DNA of 35,486 bases from the NCBI GenBank assembly GCA_964484255.1, contig CAZAEH010000013.1:1-35486 (forward strand). The letters are read 5' to 3'. A program made the translations under genes and the position numbers. The first letter of the stretch is position 1. Each line of letters opens with the position of its first letter. Shown here one piece after another: positions 1-7,420 of the stretch. The notes below the pieces were generated by a model. It had not been told where the DNA came from. It was given only the letters and a program-made list of their open reading frames with translations, and did no database searches. This DNA is from UBA6215 sp964484255. Its GTDB lineage: Bacteria; Omnitrophota; Gorgyraeia; Pluralincolimonadales; Pluralincolimonadaceae.

Positions 1-2
1 GT

Positions 3-659
3 CACCAAAAACTTCTTGAGGAGTCACCGTCCCCGGCTGTTGATGCAAAACTCAGGAAGAAGATGGGGGATGCCGCCGTCAAGGGGGCAAAAGCCGCAAA
101 CTATACGAATGTGGGTACGGTGGAGTTCCTGCTCGATGAACGCGGCAATTACTATTTTATGGAGATGAATACGAGGATACAGGTCGAGCATCCGGTCACC
201 GAGATGGTCACTGGAATAGACCTTGTAAAGGAGCAGATACGGATCGCGGCGGGAGAAAGGCTTTCTTTTGACCAGGACCATATCAAGTTCAGCGGTCATG
301 CCGTGGAATGCCGTATCAATGCCGAAGATGCCGATAACAATTTCATGCCCTGTCCCGGCAAGGTATCTTTCTTCCATGCCCCCGGCGGTCCCGGAGTGAG
401 GGTGGACTCCCACGTATATCAGGGATATACCATACCTCCGTTTTATGATTCCATGATCGCAAAACTGATAACCTACGGCAAAAACCGTTCTGAAGCGATA
501 CAGACCATGCAGCGCGCACTTTCGGAGTTCACTATAGAGCCCATAAAGACGACCATAGAGTTCCACAAGAAGCTGACCTCGGATCCCGCTTTCCTTCGCG
601 GTGAAGTGAGTACCGAGTTCATAGAAAAAATGATGGCGGAAAAGGAGGGGGCGCAATGA
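3..659 (+). CDS. accC: Biotin carboxylase subunit of acetyl-CoA carboxylase, C-terminal part (cut by window start)
   Basis: The reading frame is open from the first bases, so the N-terminal half lies outside the window; about 218 residues remain. The ATP-grasp core signature MEMNTRIQVEHPVTEMVTG is present, followed by the carboxylase C-terminal domain with GHAVECRINAED and the proline/glycine-rich GKVSFFHAPGGPGVRVDSH stretch. The family carboxylates biotin on the AccB carrier with ATP and bicarbonate, the first step of fatty-acid synthesis in the cytoplasm. AccB should lie just upstream. The TGA stop overlaps the ATG of the Asp23/AmaP-like gene (ATGA), suggesting translational coupling. The identification is secure; only the missing N-terminus limits the entry. 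Confidence 0.96.
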   Translation, partial: HQKLLEESPSPAVDAKLRKKMGDAAVKGAKAANYTNVGTVEFLLDERGNYYFMEMNTRIQVEHPVTEMVTGIDLVKEQIRIAAGERLSFDQDHIKFSGHAVECRINAEDADNNFMPCPGKVSFFHAPGGPGVRVDSHVYQGYTIPPFYDSMIAKLITYGKNRSEAIQTMQRALSEFTIEPIKTTIEFHKKLTSDPAFLRGEVSTEFIEKMMAEKEGAQ

Positions 660-1270
660 ACATATTGAACAGGATAACCATGTTTTTCTTCCTGGTCGTA
701 TTTTTGACCATCGGACTTTTCCTTATCGGCGTTTCCGTGAAATCGGTCGAGAGCGAGCCTGTCTTGAACGCCCTCGATTCGATAAGCTCTTCGATGACGT
801 TGAGGGTGGGTGTCGGTGTCGTCGGTTTCCTGCTTATAATGATATCGTGGGCGGCTTACCAGTTCACGGTTGCCAGGGTACACAGGCAGAAGAACATAGC
901 TTTCAATAACCCGGACGGACAGGTATCTATTTCCCTCTCGGCCATAGAAGAGTTCATCAGGAAGATCGGTTCTTCGCTGCCAGAGGTCAAAGAGCTTAAA
1001 TCCGATTGTATCGCGACGAAGAAGGGCATAGACATATCCACTAAGGTTGTCTTCTGGTCGGACGCAAATATACCGGAGTCGACCGAGAAGATACAAGGTA
1101 TAGTAAAGGCGAAGATCCAGGAGATGCTGGGAATAGACGAGCCGATAATAGTCAAGATACATGTAACCAAGATAGCCACCCGCAGCGAGCCTAAGGTTGT
1201 CCAGAAGAAGGTTAAGGATAAAGAAGACGTCAGCCTGCCGTTCGGCGGGATGGATTACAGGGACCAATAA
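656..1270 (+). CDS. amaP: Asp23/AmaP-like membrane protein (alkaline shock response anchor type)
   Basis: This 204-residue protein starts with two hydrophobic segments (about residues 8-28 and 50-70) forming an N-terminal hairpin, then a cytoplasmic Asp23-like domain (about 80-190) beginning near NNPDGQVSISLSAIEEFI. This layout matches AmaP, which anchors Asp23 at the Gram-positive membrane. A basic, KD-rich tail ends the protein. It overlaps accC by four bases. In Firmicutes an Asp23-family gene (yqhY) also follows accB-accC, so the linkage to fatty-acid synthesis looks ancient. The molecular role is not established. The symbol is by architecture only; a generic Asp23/Gls24 family name is equally safe. 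Confidence 0.8.
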   Translation: MNILNRITMFFFLVVFLTIGLFLIGVSVKSVESEPVLNALDSISSSMTLRVGVGVVGFLLIMISWAAYQFTVARVHRQKNIAFNNPDGQVSISLSAIEEFIRKIGSSLPEVKELKSDCIATKKGIDISTKVVFWSDANIPESTEKIQGIVKAKIQEMLGIDEPIIVKIHVTKIATRSEPKVVQKKVKDKEDVSLPFGGMDYRDQ

Positions 1271-1298
1271 AACACTAATACTTAAAAAGGGGGAGTTC

Positions 1299-2327
1299 AT
1301 GAAACGTTTGGGAGTTCTGACAGGCGGCGGAGATTGCCCGGGTCTTAACCCGGTCATAAGGGGAGTCGTCAGGAAGGCTGTTCTGGAAGGGTATGAGGTA
1401 CTTGGGATAAAGAACGGCTGGAAGGGGATAATCGATGGAGATATAGCACCTCTGGACCTGCGTTCAGTCTCCGGCATACTGCCTAAAGGAGGCACCATTC
1501 TCGGGACCTCCAGGACCAACCCTTATAAGAAGGAAGGCGGTGTCCAGAAGGTAAAGGATAACATAAAGAAGTTCGAGATAGATGCCCTGATAGCCATAGG
1601 CGGCGAGGACACGCTCGGCGTAGCCAACAGGCTTGTCAAGGAAGGGGTCAAGGTAGTGGGTGTTCCCAAGACCATAGATAACGACCTTAACGAGACGGAC
1701 TATACGTTCGGTTTCGATACGGCAGTGAATATTGTCACCGATTGCATAGACAGGCTCCATACCACTGCCGAGAGCCATAACAGGATCATGGTGGTCGAGG
1801 TAATGGGCCGTCATGCCGGATGGATAGCCGTGCACGGAGGCATAGCAGGCGGCGCGGATGTCATATTGATCCCTGAGATACCGATAGATATCGAAGAGGT
1901 CTGCGGGATAATAAAGAAACGCCATGCCCAGGGTAAGAACTTCTCTATCGTTGTCGTCGCCGAAGGCGCTAAGTTCGACGAAGACGATGAGGTTCTCCAG
2001 AGCGAGAAACTCGATGAATTCGGCCATGTCAGACTCGGGGGCATCGGGCAGACACTTGGCGAGATGATAGAAAAGAAGACGGGTTTCGAGACCAGGGTCA
2101 CTGTGCTCGGCCATATACAGCGCGGCGGTTCACCGACGGCTTTTGACAGGGTCCTTGGCACAAGGTTCGGCGTAAAGGCCGTGGAACTCGTCAAACAGGG
2201 CAAGTTCGGGTATATGGTAAGCCTCAAGGGGAATAAGATAGAAGCTGTTTCCATTGAGAAAGCCGTAGGCACGCTCAAGACGGTGGACATGGACCTGTAT
2301 GAGATAGCCAAAGTCTTCTTCAGCTAA
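1299..2327 (+). CDS. pfp: 6-phosphofructokinase, probably pyrophosphate-dependent
   Basis: A 342-residue phosphofructokinase that phosphorylates fructose 6-phosphate to fructose 1,6-bisphosphate. The ATG at 1299 was chosen because the family's N-terminal beta strand (MKRLGVLTGGGDCPGLN) starts there and a GGGAG ribosome site lies just upstream. Key motifs are GGEDT at 101-105, PKTIDND at 123-129 and MGRHAGW at 169-175. Asp104 and Lys124 (the numbering coincides with E. coli PfkA) are the residues that mark pyrophosphate-using enzymes; ATP enzymes have Gly at 104. The GGEDT plus PKTIDND pair resembles the Amycolatopsis methanolica PPi enzyme. This would make the step reversible. Cofactor use is inferred from these residues. 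gmhA starts four bases after the stop. Confidence 0.92.
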   Translation: MKRLGVLTGGGDCPGLNPVIRGVVRKAVLEGYEVLGIKNGWKGIIDGDIAPLDLRSVSGILPKGGTILGTSRTNPYKKEGGVQKVKDNIKKFEIDALIAIGGEDTLGVANRLVKEGVKVVGVPKTIDNDLNETDYTFGFDTAVNIVTDCIDRLHTTAESHNRIMVVEVMGRHAGWIAVHGGIAGGADVILIPEIPIDIEEVCGIIKKRHAQGKNFSIVVVAEGAKFDEDDEVLQSEKLDEFGHVRLGGIGQTLGEMIEKKTGFETRVTVLGHIQRGGSPTAFDRVLGTRFGVKAVELVKQGKFGYMVSLKGNKIEAVSIEKAVGTLKTVDMDLYEIAKVFFS

Positions 2328-2331
2328 AAAA

Positions 2332-2898
2332 ATGGACGCAAAGATAGAAGGGATACTCAAGGAAAGCATCTCCGTAAAGACGGCCCTTATGGAGCAGCAG
2401 GCGGGCAACATAAGGAAAGCCGCCGAGGCTATGATAGGCGCCCTCAAGAAGGGCGGGAAGATCATAGCCTTTGGCAACGGGGGAAGTGCGGCCGACAGCC
2501 AGCATATAGTGGCTGAGCTCGTAGGCAGGTTCATGAAAGAACGCAAGGGCCTTTCTGCGATCGCGCTGACCGTGAATACGTCAACCCTGACAGCCATAGC
2601 GAACGATTATTCCTATGACGAAGTTTTTTCGCGCCAGTTGGATGCTTTGGCGGGAAAGGACGATGTCGCGATCGGTATATCCACCAGCGGGAAAGCCGTT
2701 AATGTCGTTAAAGCGGTTGAACTCGCGAAGAAGAAAGGCCTTGTAACGATAGCCCTGACCGGTTGTGACGGAGGAGCCCTTGCCAGGGCGGCTGATATTT
2801 CCATAATAGTCCCTTCAAAATCCACCCCGAGGATCCAGGAATCGCACGTTGCTGTAGTGCATATCCTTTGCCAGTTGGTCGAGGACGAACTGTTTTAA
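2332..2898 (+). CDS. gmhA: Sedoheptulose-7-phosphate isomerase
   Basis: A 188-residue SIS-domain protein, the usual GmhA length. It converts sedoheptulose 7-phosphate to D-glycero-D-manno-heptose 7-phosphate, the first step of ADP-heptose synthesis for the lipopolysaccharide core. Visible motifs are GNGGSAADSQHIVAELVGRF (phosphate and active-site region), STSGKAVNVVKA in the sugar-phosphate loop, and IQESHVAVVHILCQLVE near the end with the Glu/His typical of the family. It is followed after 22 bases by the heptose adenylyltransferase gene. The kinase and phosphatase of the pathway (HldE kinase domain, GmhB) are not in the window. Presence of this gene supports a diderm envelope. Confidence 0.95.
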   Translation: MDAKIEGILKESISVKTALMEQQAGNIRKAAEAMIGALKKGGKIIAFGNGGSAADSQHIVAELVGRFMKERKGLSAIALTVNTSTLTAIANDYSYDEVFSRQLDALAGKDDVAIGISTSGKAVNVVKAVELAKKKGLVTIALTGCDGGALARAADISIIVPSKSTPRIQESHVAVVHILCQLVEDELF

Positions 2899-2920
2899 TA
2901 CCGGCGGGACCCCGAAAAAT

Positions 2921-3403
2921 ATGGCAGACAAGAAAATAGTCTCTTTTAATGTAATAAGGCCGCTTTGCTCGAAATTGAGGGCCAAGGGCAAAAAGATAGT
3001 GTTAACTAACGGGTGCTTCGATATCCTGCACGCGGGACATGTCAGATATCTCAAAAAGGCCAAGGCGTTCGGGGATATCCTTGTGGTCGGGCTTAACAGT
3101 GACAGGTCCGTCAGGGCTATCAAGGGCCCGACAAGGCCTGTTGTAGGCCAGAATGACAGGGCCGAAGTCCTCTCCGCACTTGAGTGTGTAGATTACGTAA
3201 CTGTCTTTGGCGAACTCACCCCCGTTAAACTTATTAAAGCGGTCAGGCCCGCAGTACTTGTCAAGGGTGCGGACTGGAAGATTGGCGATATAGCCGGTTC
3301 GGATTTTGTAAGCTCCTACGGCGGTAAGACCTTGACCGTTTCCCTCGTAAAAGGCAGGTCTACCTCAGGGATAATACGCAAGATATCCCGCATATCCCGA
3401 TGA
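2921..3403 (+). CDS. rfaE2: D-glycero-beta-D-manno-heptose 1-phosphate adenylyltransferase (stand-alone)
   Basis: This 160-residue protein equals the C-terminal adenylyltransferase half of HldE. It carries the nucleotidyltransferase motif TNGCFDILHAGHVRYL (HxGH), the KGADW strand, and GRSTSGII near the C-terminus, all typical of RfaE2. It makes ADP-heptose from heptose 1-phosphate and ATP. The kinase domain, fused in enterobacteria, is absent here, so it must be encoded elsewhere; the PfkB kinase at 5709 is a possible but unproven candidate. The stop overlaps the ATG of thiD2 (ATGA), placing cell-envelope and thiamine genes in one transcription unit. Confidence 0.94.
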   Translation: MADKKIVSFNVIRPLCSKLRAKGKKIVLTNGCFDILHAGHVRYLKKAKAFGDILVVGLNSDRSVRAIKGPTRPVVGQNDRAEVLSALECVDYVTVFGELTPVKLIKAVRPAVLVKGADWKIGDIAGSDFVSSYGGKTLTVSLVKGRSTSGIIRKISRISR

Positions 3404-3810
3404 AAGACAGGCTCTATAGGATCATCGATGCAAACCTTAACAGGTCCAGGGAGGGCCTCAGGGTTTGTGAAGAGATCGCCAGGTTTGTGCTGGACGACGG
3501 CCGTCTTACCCGCGAGTTCAAGGCCATCAGGCACGGAATATCGGGTTGCATAAGGCTCTATCCCGTGAGATTACGCGGGATAATCCTTACGCGTGATTCA
3601 GGGTCCGATGTAGGCAAGGGCAGGCAGCCTATCGAAAGGACCCGTCGCGGATGGAAAGACGTTTCAGTCGCCAATATGGAAAGGGTCAAGGAGTCCCTGC
3701 GCGTCTTGGAAGAATTCTCAAAGCTCATTGACGGCGGGATATCCGACAGGTTCAAAAGGCTCAGGTTCAGGGCCTATGGGGTCGAAAAAAGACTCATCTC
3801 GAGGTTCTAA
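3400..3810 (+). CDS. thiD2: Stand-alone ThiD2-type hydroxymethylpyrimidine phosphate kinase
   Basis: This 136-residue protein has the two hallmark segments of the ThiD2 family: RIIDANLNRSREGLRVCEEI near the N-terminus and NMERVKESLRVLEEFSKL about residue 90-110. ThiD2 is unrelated to classical ThiD and is usually fused to the N-terminus of ThiE; characterised members phosphorylate HMP monophosphate to the diphosphate but do not act on free HMP. Here it is a separate gene directly before thiE, with one base between the stop and the thiE GTG. It therefore supplies the pyrimidine diphosphate that ThiE uses, while ThiC two genes on supplies HMP phosphate. The activity is inferred from the family. 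Confidence 0.88.
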   Translation: MKDRLYRIIDANLNRSREGLRVCEEIARFVLDDGRLTREFKAIRHGISGCIRLYPVRLRGIILTRDSGSDVGKGRQPIERTRRGWKDVSVANMERVKESLRVLEEFSKLIDGGISDRFKRLRFRAYGVEKRLISRF

Positions 3811-3811
3811 G

Positions 3812-4432
3812 GTGCGGGATTTCAAGTTGTACGTGATAATAGACGGCAAGACAGCGAAAGGCCGGGATCTTGTAACGGTCACCCGCGAAGCGATAGCCGG
3901 GGGAGCGGATGTTATCCAGCTAAGGGAAAAAGAACTTCCCGCTGGCAGGATACTTGAATTGGCAAGGGCCATCCGCAAGGCTATCCGTACGGAGGAAGCG
4001 GTATTTTTAATCAATGACAGACCCGATATAGCGCTTGCCGCAGGTGCCGATGGCGTCCATCTGGGGCAGGACGATATTCCTCCTGAAGCGGCCCGGGCGA
4101 TCATGGGACGGGATAAGATAATAGGTGTTTCAACCCATTGTCTGGAACAGGCCAGGGCGGCGGAAGAGAAGGGTGTCGACTACATAGGCGTAGGCCCTGT
4201 TTTTTCGACGCCTACAAAGCCCGGGTACAAAAGCGTAGGGTTGGAATTGATAAGATCGGTAAAAGATGCCGTGAAATTGCCTTTTGTGGCTATTGGCGGT
4301 ATAGAAGGCAATAATATATTGCAGGTCATTGCTGCAGGCGCCGCCAGGGTAGCTGTTGTCCGCGCGGTATGCGGCGCCGATGATGTGCAGGCGGCTGCAA
4401 GAACACTAAAAGAAAGTCTGATGAATAAATGA
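3812..4432 (+). CDS. thiE: Thiamine phosphate synthase
   Basis: A TIM-barrel enzyme of 206 residues that couples HMP diphosphate with thiazole phosphate to give thiamine phosphate. Motifs: GADVIQLREKE, LINDRPDIALAAGADGVHLG, YIGVGPVFSTPTKPGY and FVAIGGI, all in the expected order. The GTG at 3812 is preferred: it lies one base after the thiD2 stop, has GAGG eight bases upstream, and gives the normal family length. An upstream ATG at 3728 would add a low-complexity Gly/Ser tail lying inside thiD2 and is unlikely. The stop overlaps the thiC ATG (ATGA). No TPP riboswitch was seen before the thiamine genes, so they seem to depend on the upstream operon promoter. Confidence 0.95.
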   Translation: MRDFKLYVIIDGKTAKGRDLVTVTREAIAGGADVIQLREKELPAGRILELARAIRKAIRTEEAVFLINDRPDIALAAGADGVHLGQDDIPPEAARAIMGRDKIIGVSTHCLEQARAAEEKGVDYIGVGPVFSTPTKPGYKSVGLELIRSVKDAVKLPFVAIGGIEGNNILQVIAAGAARVAVVRAVCGADDVQAAARTLKESLMNK

Positions 4433-5709
4433 CCCAATTGGAATACGCAAGGTCCGGCAAACTGACGCCGGAGATGAAGATAGTGGCAAGGGATGAAAAG
4501 ATAGACCCAAAGGCCGTGATGGATGGCGTTGCCCTAGGGCAGATAGCCATTCCGTGCAATCGTTTGAGCAAGAAGCGCAAGTTATGCGGGATAGGCTCGG
4601 GCCTCAGGACAAAGATAAACGCCAATATAGGCACCTCTGCAGACTCCTCTAACCTCGCGCTTGAGATAAGGAAACTTAAAATATCCGTAGAAAGCGGCGC
4701 CGATGCCGTTATGGACCTGTCAACGGGAGGCGACCTTCCTAAGATCCGCAGGGCTATCCTTAAGAATTCTCCCGTACCTGTCGGGACCGTTCCTGTTTAT
4801 GAGATGGTCGTCAACGCATTTCGCAGGGGAGGACGGATATCCTCGATCTCCAAGGATGATATTTTTGATGTCCTGGAAGCGCAGGCCAGGCAGGGAGTAG
4901 ACTTCTTTACCATACATTGCGGGGTTACGTTAGAGACTTTGTCCCGCTTGAAGAAGGAAGGCAGGACGACCGACGTTGTCAGCAGGGGCGGCGCCATTAT
5001 GACCGAATGGATGGTCCGCAACGGCAGGGAGAACCCTTTCTATGAGGATTTCGACAGGGTCCTGGATATCTCGCTTAAGCATGATGTCACGCTTAGCCTT
5101 GGCGACGGTATGCGTCCGGGCTGCCTTGCAGATGCCACCGACAGGGCCCAGGTCCAGGAACTTATAATATTAGGGGAACTGGCAAAACGGGCTTTTGACC
5201 GCGGGGTGCAGGTCATGATAGAAGGCCCCGGGCATGTCCCGATAAACCAGATCAGGTCAAATATACTCCTTGAAAAAGAGATATGCCACGGTGCGCCTTT
5301 TTATGTCTTGGGTCCTTTGGTTACGGATGTGGCTCCCGGGTACGATCACATAACTTCTGCGATCGGAGGCGCGATAGCCGGGGCAAGCGGCGCGGATTTC
5401 ATATGTTACGTTACCCCGTCAGAACATCTCGGTCTTCCTTCGGTTGAGGACGTCAGGACTGGAGTGATGGCCGCCAGGATCGCCGCCCATGCTGCGGATA
5501 TAGCCAAGGGTGTTAAGGGTGCCATGGACTGGGATATAGCGATGTCCAGGGCCCGCAGGAAGAGGGACTGGAAGAAACAATTCGAACTTGCGATAGATCC
5601 GGAGCTTGCCAGGCGGTATAGAAGTCGCGCTAAACCCGGCTCAAAAGATGTTTGCACGATGTGCGGAAAGTATTGCTCGATGAAAATATCGGAGGAATGT
5701 TTAAAATAA
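4429..5709 (+). CDS. thiC: Phosphomethylpyrimidine synthase
   Basis: This 426-residue protein is a full-length short-form ThiC, the radical-SAM enzyme that rearranges aminoimidazole ribotide into HMP phosphate. The C-terminal CTMCGKYCSMK gives the CX2CX4C cluster motif characteristic of this enzyme, at about residue 412-419. Other conserved stretches include DAVMDLSTGGDLPKIR, TIHCGVT, RGGAIMTEWM, SLGDGMRPGCLADA, EGPGHVPINQI and VTDVAPGYDHITSAIGGAIA. It completes a thiD2-thiE-thiC pyrimidine branch; no thiazole-branch gene (thiG, thiS, thiH, thiF) is visible in the window. The stop TAA overlaps the next ATG by one base. Confidence 0.97.
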   Translation: MTQLEYARSGKLTPEMKIVARDEKIDPKAVMDGVALGQIAIPCNRLSKKRKLCGIGSGLRTKINANIGTSADSSNLALEIRKLKISVESGADAVMDLSTGGDLPKIRRAILKNSPVPVGTVPVYEMVVNAFRRGGRISSISKDDIFDVLEAQARQGVDFFTIHCGVTLETLSRLKKEGRTTDVVSRGGAIMTEWMVRNGRENPFYEDFDRVLDISLKHDVTLSLGDGMRPGCLADATDRAQVQELIILGELAKRAFDRGVQVMIEGPGHVPINQIRSNILLEKEICHGAPFYVLGPLVTDVAPGYDHITSAIGGAIAGASGADFICYVTPSEHLGLPSVEDVRTGVMAARIAAHAADIAKGVKGAMDWDIAMSRARRKRDWKKQFELAIDPELARRYRSRAKPGSKDVCTMCGKYCSMKISEECLK

Positions 5710-6614
5710 TGTCCCTTCTGGTCGTAGGTTCGATAGCCCTTGATTCCGTAAAGACCCCCTCAGGAAAGGTAGATGAGGCTCTTGGCGGATCCGCCGTATA
5801 TTTTTCGTGTGCCGCTACCATGTTCAATAAGGCAAGACTTGTCGGCGTTGTGGGAACCGATTTTCCCAAGAAGTACATAGACCTGCTCAAGAAAAGGGGA
5901 GTGGACACCAAAGGCCTGAAGATCGGCGAAGGCAAGACTTTCAGGTGGAAGGGGGAGTACAGCAACGACCTTAACACCGCGCATACGATATACACCCATC
6001 TTAATGTATTCGCGGATTTCAAGCCGGAGATCCCCTGCGAATACCGCGGTTCCGAGAATGTTTTCCTTGCCAATATAGACCCTTCATTGCAGCTGGATGT
6101 CCTGAAGCAAGTGAAGAAGCCCAGGATGATCGCCTGCGATACCATGAATTATTGGATAGATAACAAACCAGGCGAACTTAAGAAACTCCTCAAGCATGTA
6201 GACGTCTTTTTTTCCAATGATAGGGAATGCAGGGAATTTTCCGGTGAGCATAACCTGCTTAAGGCGGCAAGATATATATTTTCTTGCGGACCGAAAATTG
6301 CTATAATAAAGAAAGGCGAGCATGGAGTCCTTTGTGTCTCAAGGGATTTTATCTTCTCATATCCCGCGTATATCCTTGAAGACCCCTTCGATCCGACCGG
6401 AGCGGGTGATACCTTCGCGGGAGGTTTCATGGGCCATATAAGCAAGGCGAAGCGTATCAATGAAAAGGAATTGCGCAGGGCTTGCGCATTTGGCACGATA
6501 CTCGCTTCATATGCGGTAGAGGATTTCAGCATTAACAGGCTTCTGCGTCTGACAAGTAAAGATATCAGGGAAAGATACGCAAAGTTCAAGAAACTTATGC
6601 ATATTTGCGATTGA
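5709..6614 (+). CDS. PfkB-family carbohydrate kinase
   Basis: A ribokinase-fold kinase of 301 residues. The start at 5709 overlaps the thiC stop by one base and begins with the family strand MSLLVVGSIALDS; a further upstream TTG/GTG start would lie inside thiC. GGSAVYFSCAAT forms the N-terminal glycine motif and DPTGAGDTFAGGFMGH the catalytic anion hole and base near the C-terminus. The substrate cannot be read from the sequence. The position after thiC and downstream of gmhA-rfaE2 allows a role in either pathway, but it does not look like the HldE kinase domain or like ThiD/ThiM. It is followed by the tRNA after 14 bases. Confidence 0.85.
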   Translation: MSLLVVGSIALDSVKTPSGKVDEALGGSAVYFSCAATMFNKARLVGVVGTDFPKKYIDLLKKRGVDTKGLKIGEGKTFRWKGEYSNDLNTAHTIYTHLNVFADFKPEIPCEYRGSENVFLANIDPSLQLDVLKQVKKPRMIACDTMNYWIDNKPGELKKLLKHVDVFFSNDRECREFSGEHNLLKAARYIFSCGPKIAIIKKGEHGVLCVSRDFIFSYPAYILEDPFDPTGAGDTFAGGFMGHISKAKRINEKELRRACAFGTILASYAVEDFSINRLLRLTSKDIRERYAKFKKLMHICD

Positions 6615-6628
6615 GCGGCAGGGATATC

Positions 6629-6704
6629 GCGGGTGTAGTTCAGTTGGTAGAACGTCAGCTTCCCAAGCTGAATATCGCGGGTTCGAGTCCCGTCACCCGC
6701 TCCA
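6629..6704 (+). tRNA. tRNA-Gly (anticodon CCC)
   Basis: A complete 76-nt cloverleaf. The acceptor stem GCGGGTG pairs perfectly with CACCCGC, the D arm is GTTC-AGTTGGTA-GAAC, the anticodon stem TCAGC/GCTGA holds the loop TTCCCAA with anticodon CCC (reads GGG), and the T arm has the loop TTCGAGT. The discriminator is T and the 3' CCA is encoded. It sits 14 bases after the PfkB kinase and 14 bases before the NlpD-like gene; no clear own promoter was seen, so it may be processed from a longer transcript. No att-like duplication of its 3' end occurs in the window. Confidence 0.97.
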
Positions 6705-6718
6705 TTTAACTTAAAAAG

Positions 6719-7417
6719 ATGTCTTACAAAAGAGCCATATTAGTGTCGTTTCTTGCGTTTGTTGTCTCGGGTTGCGCAAGCGCGCCCGTGACGAGGCCTC
6801 CTAAAACAGGAGAGGCCCCCGCTCCAGCCGTTGCAGCACAGGGAATTCGCCACGAAGTGAAAAAGGGAGAGACCCTCTGGCGCATATCCAAGAATTACGG
6901 CGTGGACCTGGATACCCTGGTAAAGGCGAACAACCTGGCGGATGCCGAAGAGATCAACGCAGGCCAGACCATAATTATCCCCAAGAAAAGCGTGAAACGT
7001 CCCGAAGCCGAGAGCGGGCCCATGCCTGTCTTCCCGCATGAGGATTTTGTATGGCCGGTAAAAGGTGATATAATCACTTCGTATGGAGAGATGAAAGGCG
7101 GGACCCCCAGCAAGGGAATTGATATTAAAGCCCGGGAGGGTACGGTTGTTATTGCTTCGAGGAGCGGCAGGGTTATCTTTTGCGAGGATAAAGTCAGGGG
7201 TTTCGGCAGGACGGTAATTATAGACCACGGAGACGGCATCCAGACGGTCTATTCACATAATTCGGAAATACTTGTCAGCACAGGCCAGGACGTAACACGT
7301 TCCGAGCCTGTCGCTAAAGTGGGTTCCGGCGGAAGGGGAAATTCCGCTTACCTGCATTTTGAGATACGCAGGAAGCATGCGCCGCAGAATCCCATACATT
7401 ATTTAAGGGCTTTATAG
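6719..7417 (+). CDS. NlpD-like LysM/LytM lipoprotein, probable amidase activator
   Basis: A 232-residue lipoprotein with signal VSFLAFVVSGC (lipobox Cys19), a LysM peptidoglycan-binding domain (about 45-88), and a C-terminal M23/LytM domain (about 108-230). The metal site is broken: the HxxxD position reads SKGID (Ser131 in place of the first His, Asp135 kept) and the later HxH reads YLH (Tyr211, His213). The same two losses occur in E. coli NlpD, a regulator that activates cell-wall amidases for daughter-cell separation rather than cutting wall itself. The overall match to NlpD is strong, including RLHFEIR-like YLHFEIR and the ending NPIHYLRAL. No amidase gene is in the window. The ribosome site is weak (AAAAAG). 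Confidence 0.88.
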   Translation: MSYKRAILVSFLAFVVSGCASAPVTRPPKTGEAPAPAVAAQGIRHEVKKGETLWRISKNYGVDLDTLVKANNLADAEEINAGQTIIIPKKSVKRPEAESGPMPVFPHEDFVWPVKGDIITSYGEMKGGTPSKGIDIKAREGTVVIASRSGRVIFCEDKVRGFGRTVIIDHGDGIQTVYSHNSEILVSTGQDVTRSEPVAKVGSGGRGNSAYLHFEIRRKHAPQNPIHYLRAL

Positions 7418-7420
7418 AAT

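Noticed and set aside
473..1519. Long minus-strand open frame opposite accC, amaP and the phosphofructokinase gene
   Set aside because: No recognisable domain, and it crosses three well-supported genes on the plus strand; coding strand composition explains it.
3728..3811. Upstream ATG extending ThiE by 28 residues
   Set aside because: The extension overlaps thiD2, is low-complexity Gly/Ser and is not part of the ThiE fold; GTG at 3812 gives the normal length with a ribosome site.
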